Origin: Candidatus Rokuibacteriota bacterium
Lineage (GTDB): Bacteria > Methylomirabilota > Methylomirabilia > Rokubacteriales > CSP1-6
Length of the DNA stretch: 52,370 nucleotides
Assembly (NCBI GenBank): GCA_003220435.1
Contig: QHSL01000084.1
Span: 5,842 to 58,211 of the forward strand
Direction of reading: 5' to 3'
Shown: positions 32,072 to 41,472 of the stretch, in pieces
Layout of the letters: the number at the start of each line of letters is the position of its first letter
Numbering within the stretch: the first letter of the stretch is position 1
The notes under the pieces: model-generated
What the model was told of the DNA's origin: nothing
Databases searched by the model: none
What the model saw: the letters and a program-made list of their open reading frames with translations, nothing else
Position numbers and translations under genes: made by a program

Positions 32072-32889
32072 GCGGGGCCGGCGAGCCAGGCGTCGGTGGC
32101 GTACTTCTCGCGCACGAGCCCCTCAACGAGAGCCGTCTCGTCGGCGGTGAGGCCGTCGGGCCTCAGCGTGAGCCCGTGCTCGGTCTCGAAGGCGGCCGCG
32201 AGGGCGGTCGCGACGTCGTCGAACTTGGGACGGTGACCGAGCGCGGCTTCGAGCGTCGTCATCGTCGCGAGCGGGTCCGCAGTGGTGGGGAACAGCGCGC
32301 GCAGCCGCGGCTCGTCGACGCCCAGCATCACCGAGCCGTGCTGGAGGAACGTGGTGCCGCGTCGGCGCTGGGCACTGCCCACGAGCTTGCGCCCGGCGAC
32401 CTCGATCTCGTAGCTCCCGGTGCGTGCGAAGCAGAAGGCCGGCGTCGGCTCCTCATTGCCGGCCACGGCGATCATCTCCGCCGGCGCGCCCAGGGACCGC
32501 AGGCCCGCGAGCAGCGCCCGCCCGATCCAGCGATAGGTCTCGAGCAGCCCCGCGACGCCGCCGAGGTCGTCGGCCGAGGCCACGACGCTGTACGTGAGCT
32601 CGCGCTCCGGACCGTCGTGGTAGATGGCGCTGCCGCCGGTGGGGCGCCTGACGATCCCGACGCCGAGACGACCGCAGGCGCTCATGTCGACGTCGTCGCC
32701 GAGCAGCTGGCCGAAGCCGAGCGACACGGTCGGCGGATCCCACGCGAAGAACCTGAGCGTCGGCGGCGACGTGTCGGCCCGGCGCCCGAGCGAGAGCGCC
32801 TCGTCGATCGCCATGTTGGTGGCGCCGTCGGCGGGCTCAGTCACGAGCAAGCGCCAGGTCGGGGCTCGCGGGCTGTCGGTCACGCCCAT
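32068..32889 (-). CDS. lplA: Lipoate-protein ligase A family protein
   Basis: 273 residues. BPL/LplA fold: LRFFAWDPPTVSLGFGQLL near 45-63, VRRPTGGSAIYHDGPERELT near 80-99 (RR.TGGGAVxH motif), lysine in EVAGRKLVGSAQRRR near 162-176 and LQHGSVMLGVD. Attaches lipoate or octanoate to lipoyl domains. The only lipoyl protein encoded nearby is GcvH at 36211, so it probably serves the glycine cleavage system. LplA versus octanoyl-transferase LipM type cannot be separated here. Confidence 0.85.
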   Translation of the reverse strand: MGVTDSPRAPTWRLLVTEPADGATNMAIDEALSLGRRADTSPPTLRFFAWDPPTVSLGFGQLLGDDVDMSACGRLGVGIVRRPTGGSAIYHDGPERELTYSVVASADDLGGVAGLLETYRWIGRALLAGLRSLGAPAEMIAVAGNEEPTPAFCFARTGSYEIEVAGRKLVGSAQRRRGTTFLQHGSVMLGVDEPRLRALFPTTADPLATMTTLEAALGHRPKFDDVATALAAAFETEHGLTLRPDGLTADETALVEGLVREKYATDAWLAGPA

Positions 32890-32938
32890 AGCATCGCACG
32901 GGACCGCGGCGCCCGCTCTCCCCTCTCGGCGACGGCGT

Positions 32939-33396
32939 CTACCTGTCGAGCTGCCACACCATCGCGAAGCTGATCGGCAGTCCGTTGTACGCTTCCCACT
33001 TGGGCTTCTTCCGCAGCCACGCCTCGTCGACCAGGCCTTCCTCCATCTCGCGCAGCGACCAGCCGGAGGCGTGCGCGGCCTTCACGTGGTCGCTGAAGAG
33101 ATGGACGTAGCTGCGAATCGTCACCGACTCGCCCGACGCCCGATCGAAGTGCGTGGGCACCCCGGCCATCAGGAACTGCGGATGAAAACCCACGAGCAAA
33201 AAGATGCCGCCGCGTCTGGTGACACGGGCCACGTCGCGGTATAGCGGTCGCACGTCGCGGAGCTGCTCGTCCGCCAACGACTGGATCGAGAGATCGGAGG
33301 TCCCCACCGGCAGCCCGGTGCCACGACGTCCGCCAGGTGCAGCGCGCGATAGATGCCCTTCCGCCGGGCGTCCTCGAGCATCGCCGGCGCTACGGC
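32939..33396 (-). pseudogene. Truncated and frameshifted SAM methyltransferase remnant
   Basis: Minus-strand remnant of a class I methyltransferase. The readable 5' part ([16 protein letters not shown] near 33396-33349, then RALHLADV) corresponds to the strand after the SAM-binding loop; the GxGxG region itself is absent. After LADVV the frame shifts by one base, and the rest (GLPVGTSDLSIQSLADEQ, RDVARVTRRGGIFLLVGFHP, AYNGLPISFAMVW) continues in another frame to 32939. It starts inside the last codons of gcvPB, suggesting a deletion that fused the two. A second possibility is an assembly error. Confidence 0.7.
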
Positions 33397-34862
33397 CGGC
33401 GGCTCCAGCGCAGATCGGGCTCGCGCGCGGCCTTCGTCTGATCGAGGCGGCGCACCGGCGTGGTCAGGGGCGCGTCGTGGATCACGGCGGCGTTCGCCTC
33501 CGTCTCGCGCGCGATCTGGATCATCGCGTCGCAGAACTGGTCGAGTGTCTCCTTCGCCTCCGTCTCGGTCGGCTCGATCATCAGCGCTTCCTCGACGATC
33601 AGCGGGAAGTAGGTCGACGGCGCGTAGAACCCGAGGTCCAGGAGGCGCTTCGCGATATCGGTAGCCGTCACGCCCAGCTTCTTCTGACGACGAGCCGACA
33701 CCACACACTCGTGCATACACGGGCCGGGGACGGCGACGTCGTAATCCTTCTCCAGGCGCTTCATGATGTAGTTCGCGTTGAGGATGGCGTTGTCGGAGAC
33801 CGCGCGGAGGCCATCGGGGCCCATCGTCCTGATGTAGGTGTAGGCGCGCACGAGCATGCCGAAGTTGCCCCAGAAGGCCTGGAGCTTGCCGATCGACTTC
33901 GGGCGCTTCCAGTCGAGCGCGTACGCGTCGCCGTCCTTCGTGACGACCGGCACCGGAAGAAATGGCTCCAGGTGCGCCTTGACGCCGACCGGCCCGGCGC
34001 CGGGGCCACCGCCGCCATGCGGGGTCGTGAAGGTCTTGTGCAGGTTGAAGTGGCAGACGTCGAAGCCGAGGTCGCCGGGGCGCGTGATCCCGAGGATCGC
34101 GTTGAGGTTGGCGCCGTCCATGTAGACCTGCACGCCCTTGGCGTGGCAGAGCTCGGTGATCTCGACGATACGCGGCTCGAACATCCCGAGCGTGTTCGGT
34201 ACCGTGATCATGAACGCCGCCACGTCGGTGTCGAGCGTGCGGGCGAGCGCGTTCACGTCCACCTCGCCGTTCGGGAGCGACTTCACCTCGACGACCTCGT
34301 AGCCGGCGATCGCGGTGGACGCGGGGTTCGTGCCGTGGGCGGAGTCGGGGATCAGGACCTTCGTGCGCTTCTCGCCGCGCGACAGGTGATAAGCGCGGAT
34401 CATGAGCACGCCAGTGAATTCGCCCTGGGCGCCCGCGGCGGGCTGGAGCGAGACCGCGTCCATCCCGGCGATCTCGGCGAGGTCCCACGCGAGCGCGTGC
34501 ATGAGCTCCAGCGCGCCCTGGGCGAGCGTTTCCGCCGCCAGGGGATGCAGGCGCGCGAAGCCCGGCAGACGAGCCATGTCCTCGTTGATCCTCGGGTTGT
34601 ACTTCATCGTGCACGAGCCGAGCGGATAGAAGTGCGTGTCGACGCCGTAGTTCATGCGCGAGAGCCGCGAGTAGTGGCGCACGACGTCGAACTCGGAGAC
34701 CTCCGGCAAGGCCGGCGCGTCCTTACGAAGGTGCTTCTCGGGAAGAAGCTTGCGGGCATCGGCCTCGGGCACGTCGGCATCGGCCAGCGACCAGGCCACG
34801 CGCCCGGGCGAGGAGAGCTCGAAGATCAGCTTGTCGTAGGCGGCCGCGGCGGTGTGGGCCAT
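33390..34862 (-). CDS. gcvPB: Glycine dehydrogenase (decarboxylating) subunit 2
   Basis: 490 residues; the PLP-carrying half of the two-subunit P-protein. PLP lysine in [19 protein letters not shown] near residues 264-282; earlier motifs [17 protein letters not shown] near 81-97, [15 protein letters not shown] and [13 protein letters not shown]. With GcvPA it decarboxylates glycine and passes the aminomethyl group to lipoyl-GcvH. ATG 34862 overlaps the gcvPA stop (TGATG). The last few codons appear to come from the adjoining methyltransferase remnant. Confidence 0.96.
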   Translation of the reverse strand: MAHTAAAAYDKLIFELSSPGRVAWSLADADVPEADARKLLPEKHLRKDAPALPEVSEFDVVRHYSRLSRMNYGVDTHFYPLGSCTMKYNPRINEDMARLPGFARLHPLAAETLAQGALELMHALAWDLAEIAGMDAVSLQPAAGAQGEFTGVLMIRAYHLSRGEKRTKVLIPDSAHGTNPASTAIAGYEVVEVKSLPNGEVDVNALARTLDTDVAAFMITVPNTLGMFEPRIVEITELCHAKGVQVYMDGANLNAILGITRPGDLGFDVCHFNLHKTFTTPHGGGGPGAGPVGVKAHLEPFLPVPVVTKDGDAYALDWKRPKSIGKLQAFWGNFGMLVRAYTYIRTMGPDGLRAVSDNAILNANYIMKRLEKDYDVAVPGPCMHECVVSARRQKKLGVTATDIAKRLLDLGFYAPSTYFPLIVEEALMIEPTETEAKETLDQFCDAMIQIARETEANAAVIHDAPLTTPVRRLDQTKAAREPDLRWSRRP

Positions 34863-36211
34863 CAGGCCACCGCCTTCTCGAGCGCCTCGGCGAAGGCGTC
34901 GATCTCGGCCTTCGTGCGTTTCTCGGTCACCGCGACCAGCAGGCAATCGGCCAGCGCGTGTTCGAAGGTCTTGAGCGGCACGCCGGCCAGGAAGCCCTGC
35001 TTCGCGAGCCGCGTCACCATCCGTTCCGGCGGCTTCGGCAGCTTCAGCGCGAACTCCTTGAAGAACGGCGCCGCGAAGCGGAGCGAGACACCCGGGATCT
35101 TCGTGAGCCGCTCGGCCGCGTAGTGGGCCTTCGCGGTCGACAGCTCTCCCGCTCGCACGAGCCCGCGTCGACCCAGTGTCGCCAGGTACACGGTCGCCAT
35201 CAGCGCGCAGAGCGCCACGTTCGTGCAGATGTTCGAGGTCGCCTTGGCGCGGCGAATGTGCTGCTCCCGCGTCTGGAGCGTGAGCACGAAGCCGCGCGCC
35301 CCGTCACTGTCCACGGTGGCGCCGACCAGACGTCCCGGCATCCGGCGCACGAGCTCCTTCTTCGCGGCGAACACGCCGAGGTTGGGACCGCCGAAGCTCA
35401 TCGGCACGCCGAGCCCCTGCCCCTCGCCGATCACGATATCGGCGCCGAGCTTCCCCGGCCCTTCAAGCACCCCAAGATTTACTGGATCGGCAACCACTAC
35501 CAGCAACGCTCCGGCGCCATGGGCAAGCTCGGCGGCGGCCGCGACGTCCTCGAGGCACCCGTAGAAGTTCGGGGTCTGGACGACGAGCGCCGCGGTCTTG
35601 GCGCCGACGACCTTCTTGGCCGCCGCGAGGTCGGTGACACCGTCCGGCGCGGCGACGTCGCGCAGACGAATCGCCGGCCCCTCGCAATAGGTCGCGGTCA
35701 CGCGCTTGTAGAGCGGATTCACGCTGCGCGACAGCACGATCTCGTTCCGGTCGGTGACCGCGTGCGCCATCAGCGCCGCTTCGCCGAGCGACGAGGCGCC
35801 GTCGTAGATCGACGCGTTCGCCACGTCCATGCCGGTCAGCTCGGCGATCATCGTCTGGTACTCGTAGATGGTCCGCAGCGTCCCCTGGCTCGCCTCGGGC
35901 TGGTACGGCGTGTACGCCGTCAAGAACTCGCCCCGCGAGATCAGATGGTTGATGGGGCTCGGCGTGTAGTGGTCGTACGAGCCAGCGCCCATGAAGCAGA
36001 CGTGGCTGTCGGCGTCGGCGTTCTTTCCGGCGAGGGCCTTCAAGTGGCGGATGAGGTCCGTCTCGGCCATCGCCGCCGCGACACCCAGCGGCCGCGGCAG
36101 GCGCGCCTTGGCCGGGATCTTGACCAACAGATCCTCGATCGAGCCGGCGCCGATCAGACCGAGCATCTGCTTCTGCTCGTGGGGCGTGTTCGCGATGTAG
36201 CGGGACGCCAT
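34862..36211 (-). CDS. gcvPA: Glycine dehydrogenase (decarboxylating) subunit 1
   Basis: 449 residues, ATG 36211. Non-PLP-lysine half of P-protein: [17 protein letters not shown] near 5-21, [20 protein letters not shown] near 75-94, [20 protein letters not shown] near 102-121, [15 protein letters not shown] and the C-terminal [20 protein letters not shown]. Forms the alpha2beta2 P-protein with GcvPB. One-base overlaps (TGATG) tie it to gcvH upstream and gcvPB downstream. Confidence 0.96.
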   Translation of the reverse strand: MASRYIANTPHEQKQMLGLIGAGSIEDLLVKIPAKARLPRPLGVAAAMAETDLIRHLKALAGKNADADSHVCFMGAGSYDHYTPSPINHLISRGEFLTAYTPYQPEASQGTLRTIYEYQTMIAELTGMDVANASIYDGASSLGEAALMAHAVTDRNEIVLSRSVNPLYKRVTATYCEGPAIRLRDVAAPDGVTDLAAAKKVVGAKTAALVVQTPNFYGCLEDVAAAAELAHGAGALLVVVADPVNLGVLEGPGKLGADIVIGEGQGLGVPMSFGGPNLGVFAAKKELVRRMPGRLVGATVDSDGARGFVLTLQTREQHIRRAKATSNICTNVALCALMATVYLATLGRRGLVRAGELSTAKAHYAAERLTKIPGVSLRFAAPFFKEFALKLPKPPERMVTRLAKQGFLAGVPLKTFEHALADCLLVAVTEKRTKAEIDAFAEALEKAVA

Positions 36212-36603
36212 CAGTGGGCCGCCTGCGCGAGGAATTCTTCGTACTGCTGGGGGGTCAGGAGCTGGTCCCACTCGCCCCCGTTCGAGGGCTTCACCACGAT
36301 CATCCAGCCCCGGCCGTACGTGTCCTGGTTGACGGTCTCGGGCTTCTGCGACAGCTCCCCGTTGATCTCGACCACCTCGCCGGAGACCGGCGCGAAGAGA
36401 TCGGAGACCGCCTTCACCGACTCCACCACGCCGAAATTCTTGCTGGCCGTCACCTTCGCGCCGACCTTCGGCAGCTCGACGAACACCACGTCGCCCAGCT
36501 GCTCCTGGGCGTAGGCGGTGATCCCCACGCGCACACGGTCGCCCTCCTGCTTGGCCCACTCGTGTTCGCGTGTGTACTTGAGGTCCTTGGGAACGTTGGC
36601 CAT
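36211..36603 (-). CDS. gcvH: Glycine cleavage system H protein
   Basis: 130 residues. Lipoyl domain with the lipoylated lysine in FGVVESVKAVSDLFAPVSG near residues 58-76, preceded by VRVGITAYAQEQLGDVVFVE; C-terminal GWMIVVKPSN. Carries the aminomethyl group between P- and T-proteins. Starts 2 bases after the gcvT stop; the lipoate ligase gene lies 3.3 kb downstream in the same run. Confidence 0.97.
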   Translation of the reverse strand: MANVPKDLKYTREHEWAKQEGDRVRVGITAYAQEQLGDVVFVELPKVGAKVTASKNFGVVESVKAVSDLFAPVSGEVVEINGELSQKPETVNQDTYGRGWMIVVKPSNGGEWDQLLTPQQYEEFLAQAAH

Positions 36604-36605
36604 GG

Positions 36606-37712
36606 CTATGCCTTCTTCACTCGTGAGGGGTGGAAGGGCGTCCTGACCACGCGCGCGGCCTTCGCCTGCCCGCGGATCTCGACGGCCAGCTCCGTGCCGA
36701 CGGAGGCCAGCGCGGTTTCCACGTACGCCATCGCGATGTACTTGTCGACCGAGGGTCCGTAGGAGCCCGACGTGACGATGCCCACCGCGCGGCCGTCCTT
36801 CTGCACTGGGTAGCCGTGGCGGGCGATCGCCTTGTCGACCATCTCGATCCCGACCAGACGCCGGCGTACGCCCTCGGCGCGGATCTTCTCGAGGGCGTCG
36901 CGGCCGACGAAGTCGCCCTTGGCGGGCTTGACGACCCATCCGAGGCCGGCCTCGAGCGCGTTGGTGGTGTCGTCGATGTCGTTGCCGTAGAGCACGTACT
37001 TCATCTCGAGTCGTAGCGTGTCGCGGGCGCCGAGGCCGATCGGCGCCACCCCGTCGGCGCGGCCGGTGTCGAGCAGCGCCGCCCAGAGACGCGGGGTGTC
37101 GGCGGCAGCCGTGTAGAGCTCGAACCCGTCCTCGCCGGTATAGCCGGTGCGCGAGATCAGCGCGGCGACGCCCGCCACCGCGCCGCGCGCGAAGCGGTAG
37201 TAGCCGATCTTCGTCACGTCGCGATCAGCCAGCCGGCCCACCAGCGCCTCGGCCTTCGGCCCCTGCACCGCGATCAGCCCCGTCTCGTCGGAGACGTTGC
37301 GCCAGCGCGCCGACGTTGCGTGGTCGGTGACCCACGCGTAGTCCTTGTCGAGGTTGGAGGCGTTCACGGTGACCATGTAGCGATCGGGGGCGAGCCGGTA
37401 CACGGTCAGATCGTCGACGATCGTGCCGTTCGGGTAGCAGAAGACCGAGTACTGGACCTGGCCGATCTTCAGCGCCGCGACGTCGTTGGTGGTGACGGAC
37501 TGCAGCGCGGCGAGGGCGGCGGCGCCCTCGCACTCGAACTCGCCCATGTGGCTCACGTCGAAGAGGCCGACGGCGCCGCGCACGGTCCGGTGCTCCTCGA
37601 GGATGCCGCGGTACTGCACCGGCATGTCCCAGCCGCCGAAGGGCACCATGCGCGCGCCCGCGGCGACGTGCGCGGCGTGGAGCGGCGTGCGCTTGAGCGG
37701 CGCGTCGCTCAC
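36606..37712 (-). CDS. gcvT: Aminomethyltransferase (glycine cleavage T protein)
   Basis: 368 residues from GTG 37712, overlapping the pxpA stop as GTGA. Folate-binding motifs: MVPFGGWDMPVQYRGILEEH near 22-41, GLFDVSHMGEFECEG near 49-63, LISRTGYTGEDGFELYT near 186-202 and a C-terminal barrel with GYPVQKDGRAVGIVTSGSYG. Transfers the methylene group from GcvH to tetrahydrofolate, releasing ammonia. No glycine riboswitch precedes it, because the upstream gene overlaps. Confidence 0.96.
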   Translation of the reverse strand: MSDAPLKRTPLHAAHVAAGARMVPFGGWDMPVQYRGILEEHRTVRGAVGLFDVSHMGEFECEGAAALAALQSVTTNDVAALKIGQVQYSVFCYPNGTIVDDLTVYRLAPDRYMVTVNASNLDKDYAWVTDHATSARWRNVSDETGLIAVQGPKAEALVGRLADRDVTKIGYYRFARGAVAGVAALISRTGYTGEDGFELYTAAADTPRLWAALLDTGRADGVAPIGLGARDTLRLEMKYVLYGNDIDDTTNALEAGLGWVVKPAKGDFVGRDALEKIRAEGVRRRLVGIEMVDKAIARHGYPVQKDGRAVGIVTSGSYGPSVDKYIAMAYVETALASVGTELAVEIRGQAKAARVVRTPFHPSRVKKA

Positions 37713-38488
37713 GCCTTCGGCAGCCAGTCGCGGAGTGGCTTCACCTGGCAGCCCGCGCGCTCGAGCCCCTCGCGAACGGCCTTGACGATTCGCTGAGCGC
37801 CCGGCGTGTCGCCGTGACAGCAGATAGTCTGCACCGAGATGTCGACCTCGACGCCGTCGATCGTCCGCACCTTGCCCTCCATGGCCATCTTCACGGCCTG
37901 GGCGGCGGCACGCTCGGGATCGATGATGAGCGAGTTCGGGAGCTTGCGCGAGACCAACGTGAGATCGACGTTGTAGGCGCGGTCGGCGAACCCTTCCGAT
38001 GCCACGCGCACGCCCATCTTGCGGGCGAGCCGATCGTAGCTCCCCGATGCGAGCGCCATCAGGATGAGATCGCGGCCGGACTCCCTCGCCGCCTCACCCA
38101 CGGCGGTGGCGAGCGGCTCGTCCTTCTCGATCATGCTGTACAGGATGCCGTGCGGCTTGGTGTGCTGCAGGTCGCTGCCGGCGGCGCGCAGGTACTCGCG
38201 CAGCGCGCCGGTCTGGTAGCAGAGGTAGTCCTTCAGCTCCTGGGGGGTGACATCCATCACCCGGCGCCCGAAGCCCATCAGGTCCGGCAGCGAGGGGTGC
38301 GAGCCGACCGCCACGTTGTAGCGGAGCGCCAGCGCCACCGTCTTGCGCATCACGTGGGGGTCGCCGCCGTGGAAGCCGCAGGCGACGTTGGCCGAGGTGA
38401 TGTTGGGCATGATCTCTTCGTCGGCGCCGAGCGTCCAGCGGCCGTAGCTCTCTCCCATGTCGCAGTTGAGGTCGATGATCTTGGCCAT
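37709..38488 (-). CDS. pxpA: 5-oxoprolinase subunit PxpA (LamB/YcsF family)
   Basis: 259 residues, ATG 38488. IDLNCDMGESYGRW near 4-17, IMPNITSANVACGFHGGDPH near 27-46 with the metal-binding histidine, VAVGSHPSLPD near 60-70, LQHTKPHGILYS and QTICCHGDTPGA near the C-terminus are LamB/YcsF signatures. With PxpB and PxpC it hydrolyses 5-oxo-L-proline to glutamate using ATP. Separated from pxpC by the aminotransferase gene, an unusual insertion. Confidence 0.93.
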   Translation of the reverse strand: MAKIIDLNCDMGESYGRWTLGADEEIMPNITSANVACGFHGGDPHVMRKTVALALRYNVAVGSHPSLPDLMGFGRRVMDVTPQELKDYLCYQTGALREYLRAAGSDLQHTKPHGILYSMIEKDEPLATAVGEAARESGRDLILMALASGSYDRLARKMGVRVASEGFADRAYNVDLTLVSRKLPNSLIIDPERAAAQAVKMAMEGKVRTIDGVEVDISVQTICCHGDTPGAQRIVKAVREGLERAGCQVKPLRDWLPKA

Positions 38489-38498
38489 GGCGAACTCC

Positions 38499-39824
38499 TT
38501 ACGTTCGGGCGTTCACGCGCGCGAGCGCATTCACGAAGCGGTCCACGTCCTCGTCGGTCATCGCGAGCGAGCAGGCGCCGAGCCCGCGCTGCGTGGTGAG
38601 GATCCCCTCGTTCAGGAGCCCCAGGAACACGCGCATCGGGGCGTCGGCCTCCTTCGGCTTCGCCGAGCGATAGTCGCTCAGCGGCTCGGACGTCCAGTGT
38701 AACCAGAAGAGCGATCCCAGCCCGGTCACCTGGCCCTTGCGCCGGGTCCCGGCCAGCAGGCGCGTCACGCCGCCGCGCAGGCGCTCGCCGAGTGCGTCGA
38801 GTCGCGCGTACGCCTCGGGGGTCAGGGCGTTCAGCGTGGCCAGACCCGCCGCCATCGTCACCGGGTTCGCGTTGAAGGTGCCGCCGTGGCTGATGCGGGC
38901 ACCGCTCTTGCGCGGGTCGTAGAAGTCCATGATGTCGCGCCGGCCGCCGAACGCCCCGACCGGCAGGCCGCCGCCGATGATCTTGCCGAACGTCGTGAGA
39001 TCGGGCCGGATCCCGAAGCGCTCCTGAGCGCCGCCCCACGCGGTCCGGAACGAGATCACCTCGTCGAAGATCAGCACAATATTACGTCGCTCGGTGATCT
39101 CGCGCAGGCGCGCCAGGAACCCGTCGACCGGCGGTATCAGGCCGGCATTACACATCATCGGATCCACGATCAGGCATGCCAGTTGCGCGGCTTCTTCTTC
39201 CAGGATCTCCGCGCACGCGTCCGCGTCGTTCCACGGCAGCACGACGACGTGCTTGAGCACCGCCGGCGGCAGCCCGGACGACCAGGGGACCGCCTTGGGC
39301 CGCCGGCGGCTGCCGGCGCCCTTGCCGTCGCCGCTGACGCTCACCATGACCCAGTCGTGCGTGCCGTGGTACGCGCCCTCGAACTTCGCGATCTTGGCGC
39401 GACCGGTGAACGCGCGCGCCAGCCGCACTGCGTTCATGGTGGCCTCGGTGCCCGAGTTCGTGAAGCGGATCGACGGTACCGACGGCACCCGGCGCGTCAG
39501 CGCCTCGGCCAAGCGCACCTCGTATTCGGTCGGCCCCGGGAACGACAGCCCGTTCTCCGCCGCCTGCTGCACGGCCTTCACGACGTCCTGGGGCGCGTGG
39601 CCGAGGATCAGGCTCGTGTAGTTGCCGTTGAAGTCGAGGCGATCGACGCCGTCGGCGTCCCAGACGTGCGCGCCCTGGCCGCGCAGGATCGCGAACGGAT
39701 ACGGGTCGAAGAACGTCGTGGTCCGACTGTTGCCGCCCGGCATGACCGCCAGCGCCTCTTCGTGCAGCACGCGCGAGCGGCTCGTCTTCGAGGTGTACTC
39801 GCTCAGCTCCTTGTCGATGCTCAT
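38499..39824 (-). CDS. Class III aminotransferase, GSA-aminotransferase-like
   Basis: 441 residues, ATG 39824 (ATGA overlap with pxpC). PLP fold I, class III: RFTNSGTEATMNAVRLARAF near 120-139 binds the cofactor phosphate, FEGAYHGTHDWVMVSVSGDG near 149-168, LIFDEVISFR near 235-244 with the pyridine-nitrogen aspartate, and the catalytic lysine in LTTFGKIIGGGLPVGAFGG near 259-277. Similar to glutamate-1-semialdehyde 2,1-aminomutase, but no other heme genes are here, so a catabolic transaminase or aminomutase acting with the 5-oxoproline pathway is more likely. Confidence 0.88.
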   Translation of the reverse strand: MSIDKELSEYTSKTSRSRVLHEEALAVMPGGNSRTTTFFDPYPFAILRGQGAHVWDADGVDRLDFNGNYTSLILGHAPQDVVKAVQQAAENGLSFPGPTEYEVRLAEALTRRVPSVPSIRFTNSGTEATMNAVRLARAFTGRAKIAKFEGAYHGTHDWVMVSVSGDGKGAGSRRRPKAVPWSSGLPPAVLKHVVVLPWNDADACAEILEEEAAQLACLIVDPMMCNAGLIPPVDGFLARLREITERRNIVLIFDEVISFRTAWGGAQERFGIRPDLTTFGKIIGGGLPVGAFGGRRDIMDFYDPRKSGARISHGGTFNANPVTMAAGLATLNALTPEAYARLDALGERLRGGVTRLLAGTRRKGQVTGLGSLFWLHWTSEPLSDYRSAKPKEADAPMRVFLGLLNEGILTTQRGLGACSLAMTDEDVDRFVNALARVNART

Positions 39825-40768
39825 GCGCTCTCCTCTCTCACCGCGATCTCCAGTAGCGCGTCGGACTCTCGCAGCAGCCGGTGCGCCTCGGCCACCGTGA
39901 CGGCGCGGAAGCGCAGCGTCTGTCCGGGCCGCCGCTGGCCGACGCGCCCGACGTCGAAGGAACACACGGTCGCCACTTTCGCGTAGCCCCCGGTCGACTG
40001 CCGGTCGGCCAGGAGCACGATCGGCTGGCCGTCGCCCGGCACCTGGATCGAGCCGGGCGCGATCCCGTCGGAGATGATGTCGTGGCCGCGCGCGTGCTCG
40101 ATCCGGGTCCCGCGCAGCCGCGTGCCCATCCGGTCCGACTGCGGCTGCACCTCGTAAGTATCGCCGAGCAGCGTTCGGATCCCCGCATCCGTGAAGCGGT
40201 CGTCTTGGGGACCCAGTACCACGCGGGCCGTCAGCTCGGCGCCGTAAGCTGGCCTCGCCTCCGGCGCCACGCGCCGCGGCCGCGCGGGTACGGGCGGCGC
40301 TGCGGAGACGACCACGCGGAGCACGTCGCCGCTCCGCAGGGCACGCCCCTCGAGTCCGCCCAGGCGGCCGCGCAGGTACGTCGAGCGGGACCCGAGCACC
40401 GGCGGCGTGTCGAGCCCGCCCGCGAACGCGACGTACGACCGCACGCCGGAGCGCGCTGGACCGAGCTTGACGACGTCGCCCGCGGCGAGCGCGATCGTGG
40501 TCCATCCGGGCGCCTCCCGGCCGTTCACGGTCACGGGCATGTCGGCGCCGGTCACCGCGATCGCGGCGGGCTGGTCGACCTCGAAGCGCGGCCCGACCAG
40601 CGTGCACTCGAGCGCGGCGGCGCTGTCGGGGTTGCCGACGAGCCGGTTCGCCAGCACGAAGGCGAAGCGGTCCACCGGTCCCGACGGCGGGATGCCGTAG
40701 CGGAGCTGGCCCGCGCGGCCGAGGTCCTGCACGGTGGTCTGCGGCCCGGCGTCGATGATGGTGATCAT
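39821..40768 (-). CDS. pxpC: 5-oxoprolinase subunit PxpC (carboxyltransferase family)
   Basis: 315 residues, ATG 40768. Signature TTVQDLGRAGQLRYGIPPSG near 9-28, VDRFAFVLANRLVGNPDSAA, ALECTLVGPRFEV and the C-terminal GDGQPIVLLADRQSTGGYAK near 250-269 belong to the biotin-dependent carboxyltransferase/allophanate hydrolase subunit 2 family (KipA/PxpC). Works with PxpB, encoded 7 bases upstream, and PxpA. In this family annotation as urea amidolyase is a common alternative, but the pxpA neighbour settles it. Confidence 0.92.
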   Translation of the reverse strand: MITIIDAGPQTTVQDLGRAGQLRYGIPPSGPVDRFAFVLANRLVGNPDSAAALECTLVGPRFEVDQPAAIAVTGADMPVTVNGREAPGWTTIALAAGDVVKLGPARSGVRSYVAFAGGLDTPPVLGSRSTYLRGRLGGLEGRALRSGDVLRVVVSAAPPVPARPRRVAPEARPAYGAELTARVVLGPQDDRFTDAGIRTLLGDTYEVQPQSDRMGTRLRGTRIEHARGHDIISDGIAPGSIQVPGDGQPIVLLADRQSTGGYAKVATVCSFDVGRVGQRRPGQTLRFRAVTVAEAHRLLRESDALLEIAVREESA

Positions 40769-40775
40769 CACGCGA

Positions 40776-41468
40776 TCACCACGGTCCGGCCGCGACCGCC
40801 GCGGCAATGGCGTCGAACTCGGCGCGGGCGATCGGACGGAATCGTACGCGGTCGCCCGGGCGCAGCAGCGTCGGCTCGGCCGCGTCGGCGTCGTAGAGTC
40901 GCAGCGGGGTGCGCCCGAGGATCCAGAAGCCTCCGGGGCTCTCGACCGAGTAGATGCAGCACTGGATCCCGCCGATTCCGACGCTGCCCGGCGGCGTCTT
41001 CGTACGCGGCGTGTCCAGGCGCGGGATGTTGATCCGCTCGGGCATGCCGGTCATGTAGGGCAGCCCCGGCGTGAAGCCGATGAAGTACACGAGATACTCG
41101 GCGCTGGCGTGCAGTCGCACCAGCTCGTCGACCGGCAGCGCGAGGCGGCCGGCCGCCGCCTCGAGGTCGAAGCCGAGCTCCGCGTCGTAGCAGCAGGGCA
41201 GCTCCACCGTGCGCGCCGGCGGCAGCACCCCGGTCGTCGCCTGCGGGACCAGCTCCGCGATCGACGCGCACAGGGGCTCGTAGGCGATGGCTCGAGGATC
41301 GTAGTAGACGAGGAGGGAGGAAAAGGTGGGCACCGTCTCGACGACGCCGGTGAGCCCCTTCTGCTGGATGAGGAACTCGAGCGCGCGGACTCGCGTGTTG
41401 ACGTCCACGCTGATCTCCTGGCCGAGCTCGACGGAGACTGCGAGATCGCCCGCCGGCAGGAACCGCAA
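40776..41468 (-). CDS. pxpB: 5-oxoprolinase subunit PxpB (KipI family)
   Basis: 230 residues from TTG 41468. FLPAGDLAVSVELGQEISVD near 3-22, LVYYDPRAI, YLVYFIGFTPGLPYMTGMPE near 124-143 (family hallmark GFxPGFxYL), RTKTPPGSVGIGGIQCCIYS and SPGGFWILGRTPLRLYD near 176-192. Kinase-inhibitor KipI homologue that forms the PxpBC subcomplex. The TTG start follows the DUF1445 stop by 4 bases; a start inside the neighbour is possible. Confidence 0.92.
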   Translation of the reverse strand: MRFLPAGDLAVSVELGQEISVDVNTRVRALEFLIQQKGLTGVVETVPTFSSLLVYYDPRAIAYEPLCASIAELVPQATTGVLPPARTVELPCCYDAELGFDLEAAAGRLALPVDELVRLHASAEYLVYFIGFTPGLPYMTGMPERINIPRLDTPRTKTPPGSVGIGGIQCCIYSVESPGGFWILGRTPLRLYDADAAEPTLLRPGDRVRFRPIARAEFDAIAAAVAAGPW

Positions 41469-41472
41469 CGCG

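Noticed and set aside
37700-37720. Glycine riboswitch ahead of gcvT
   Set aside because: gcvT overlaps the pxpA gene by four bases and no aptamer-like sequence is seen; control must come from further upstream.
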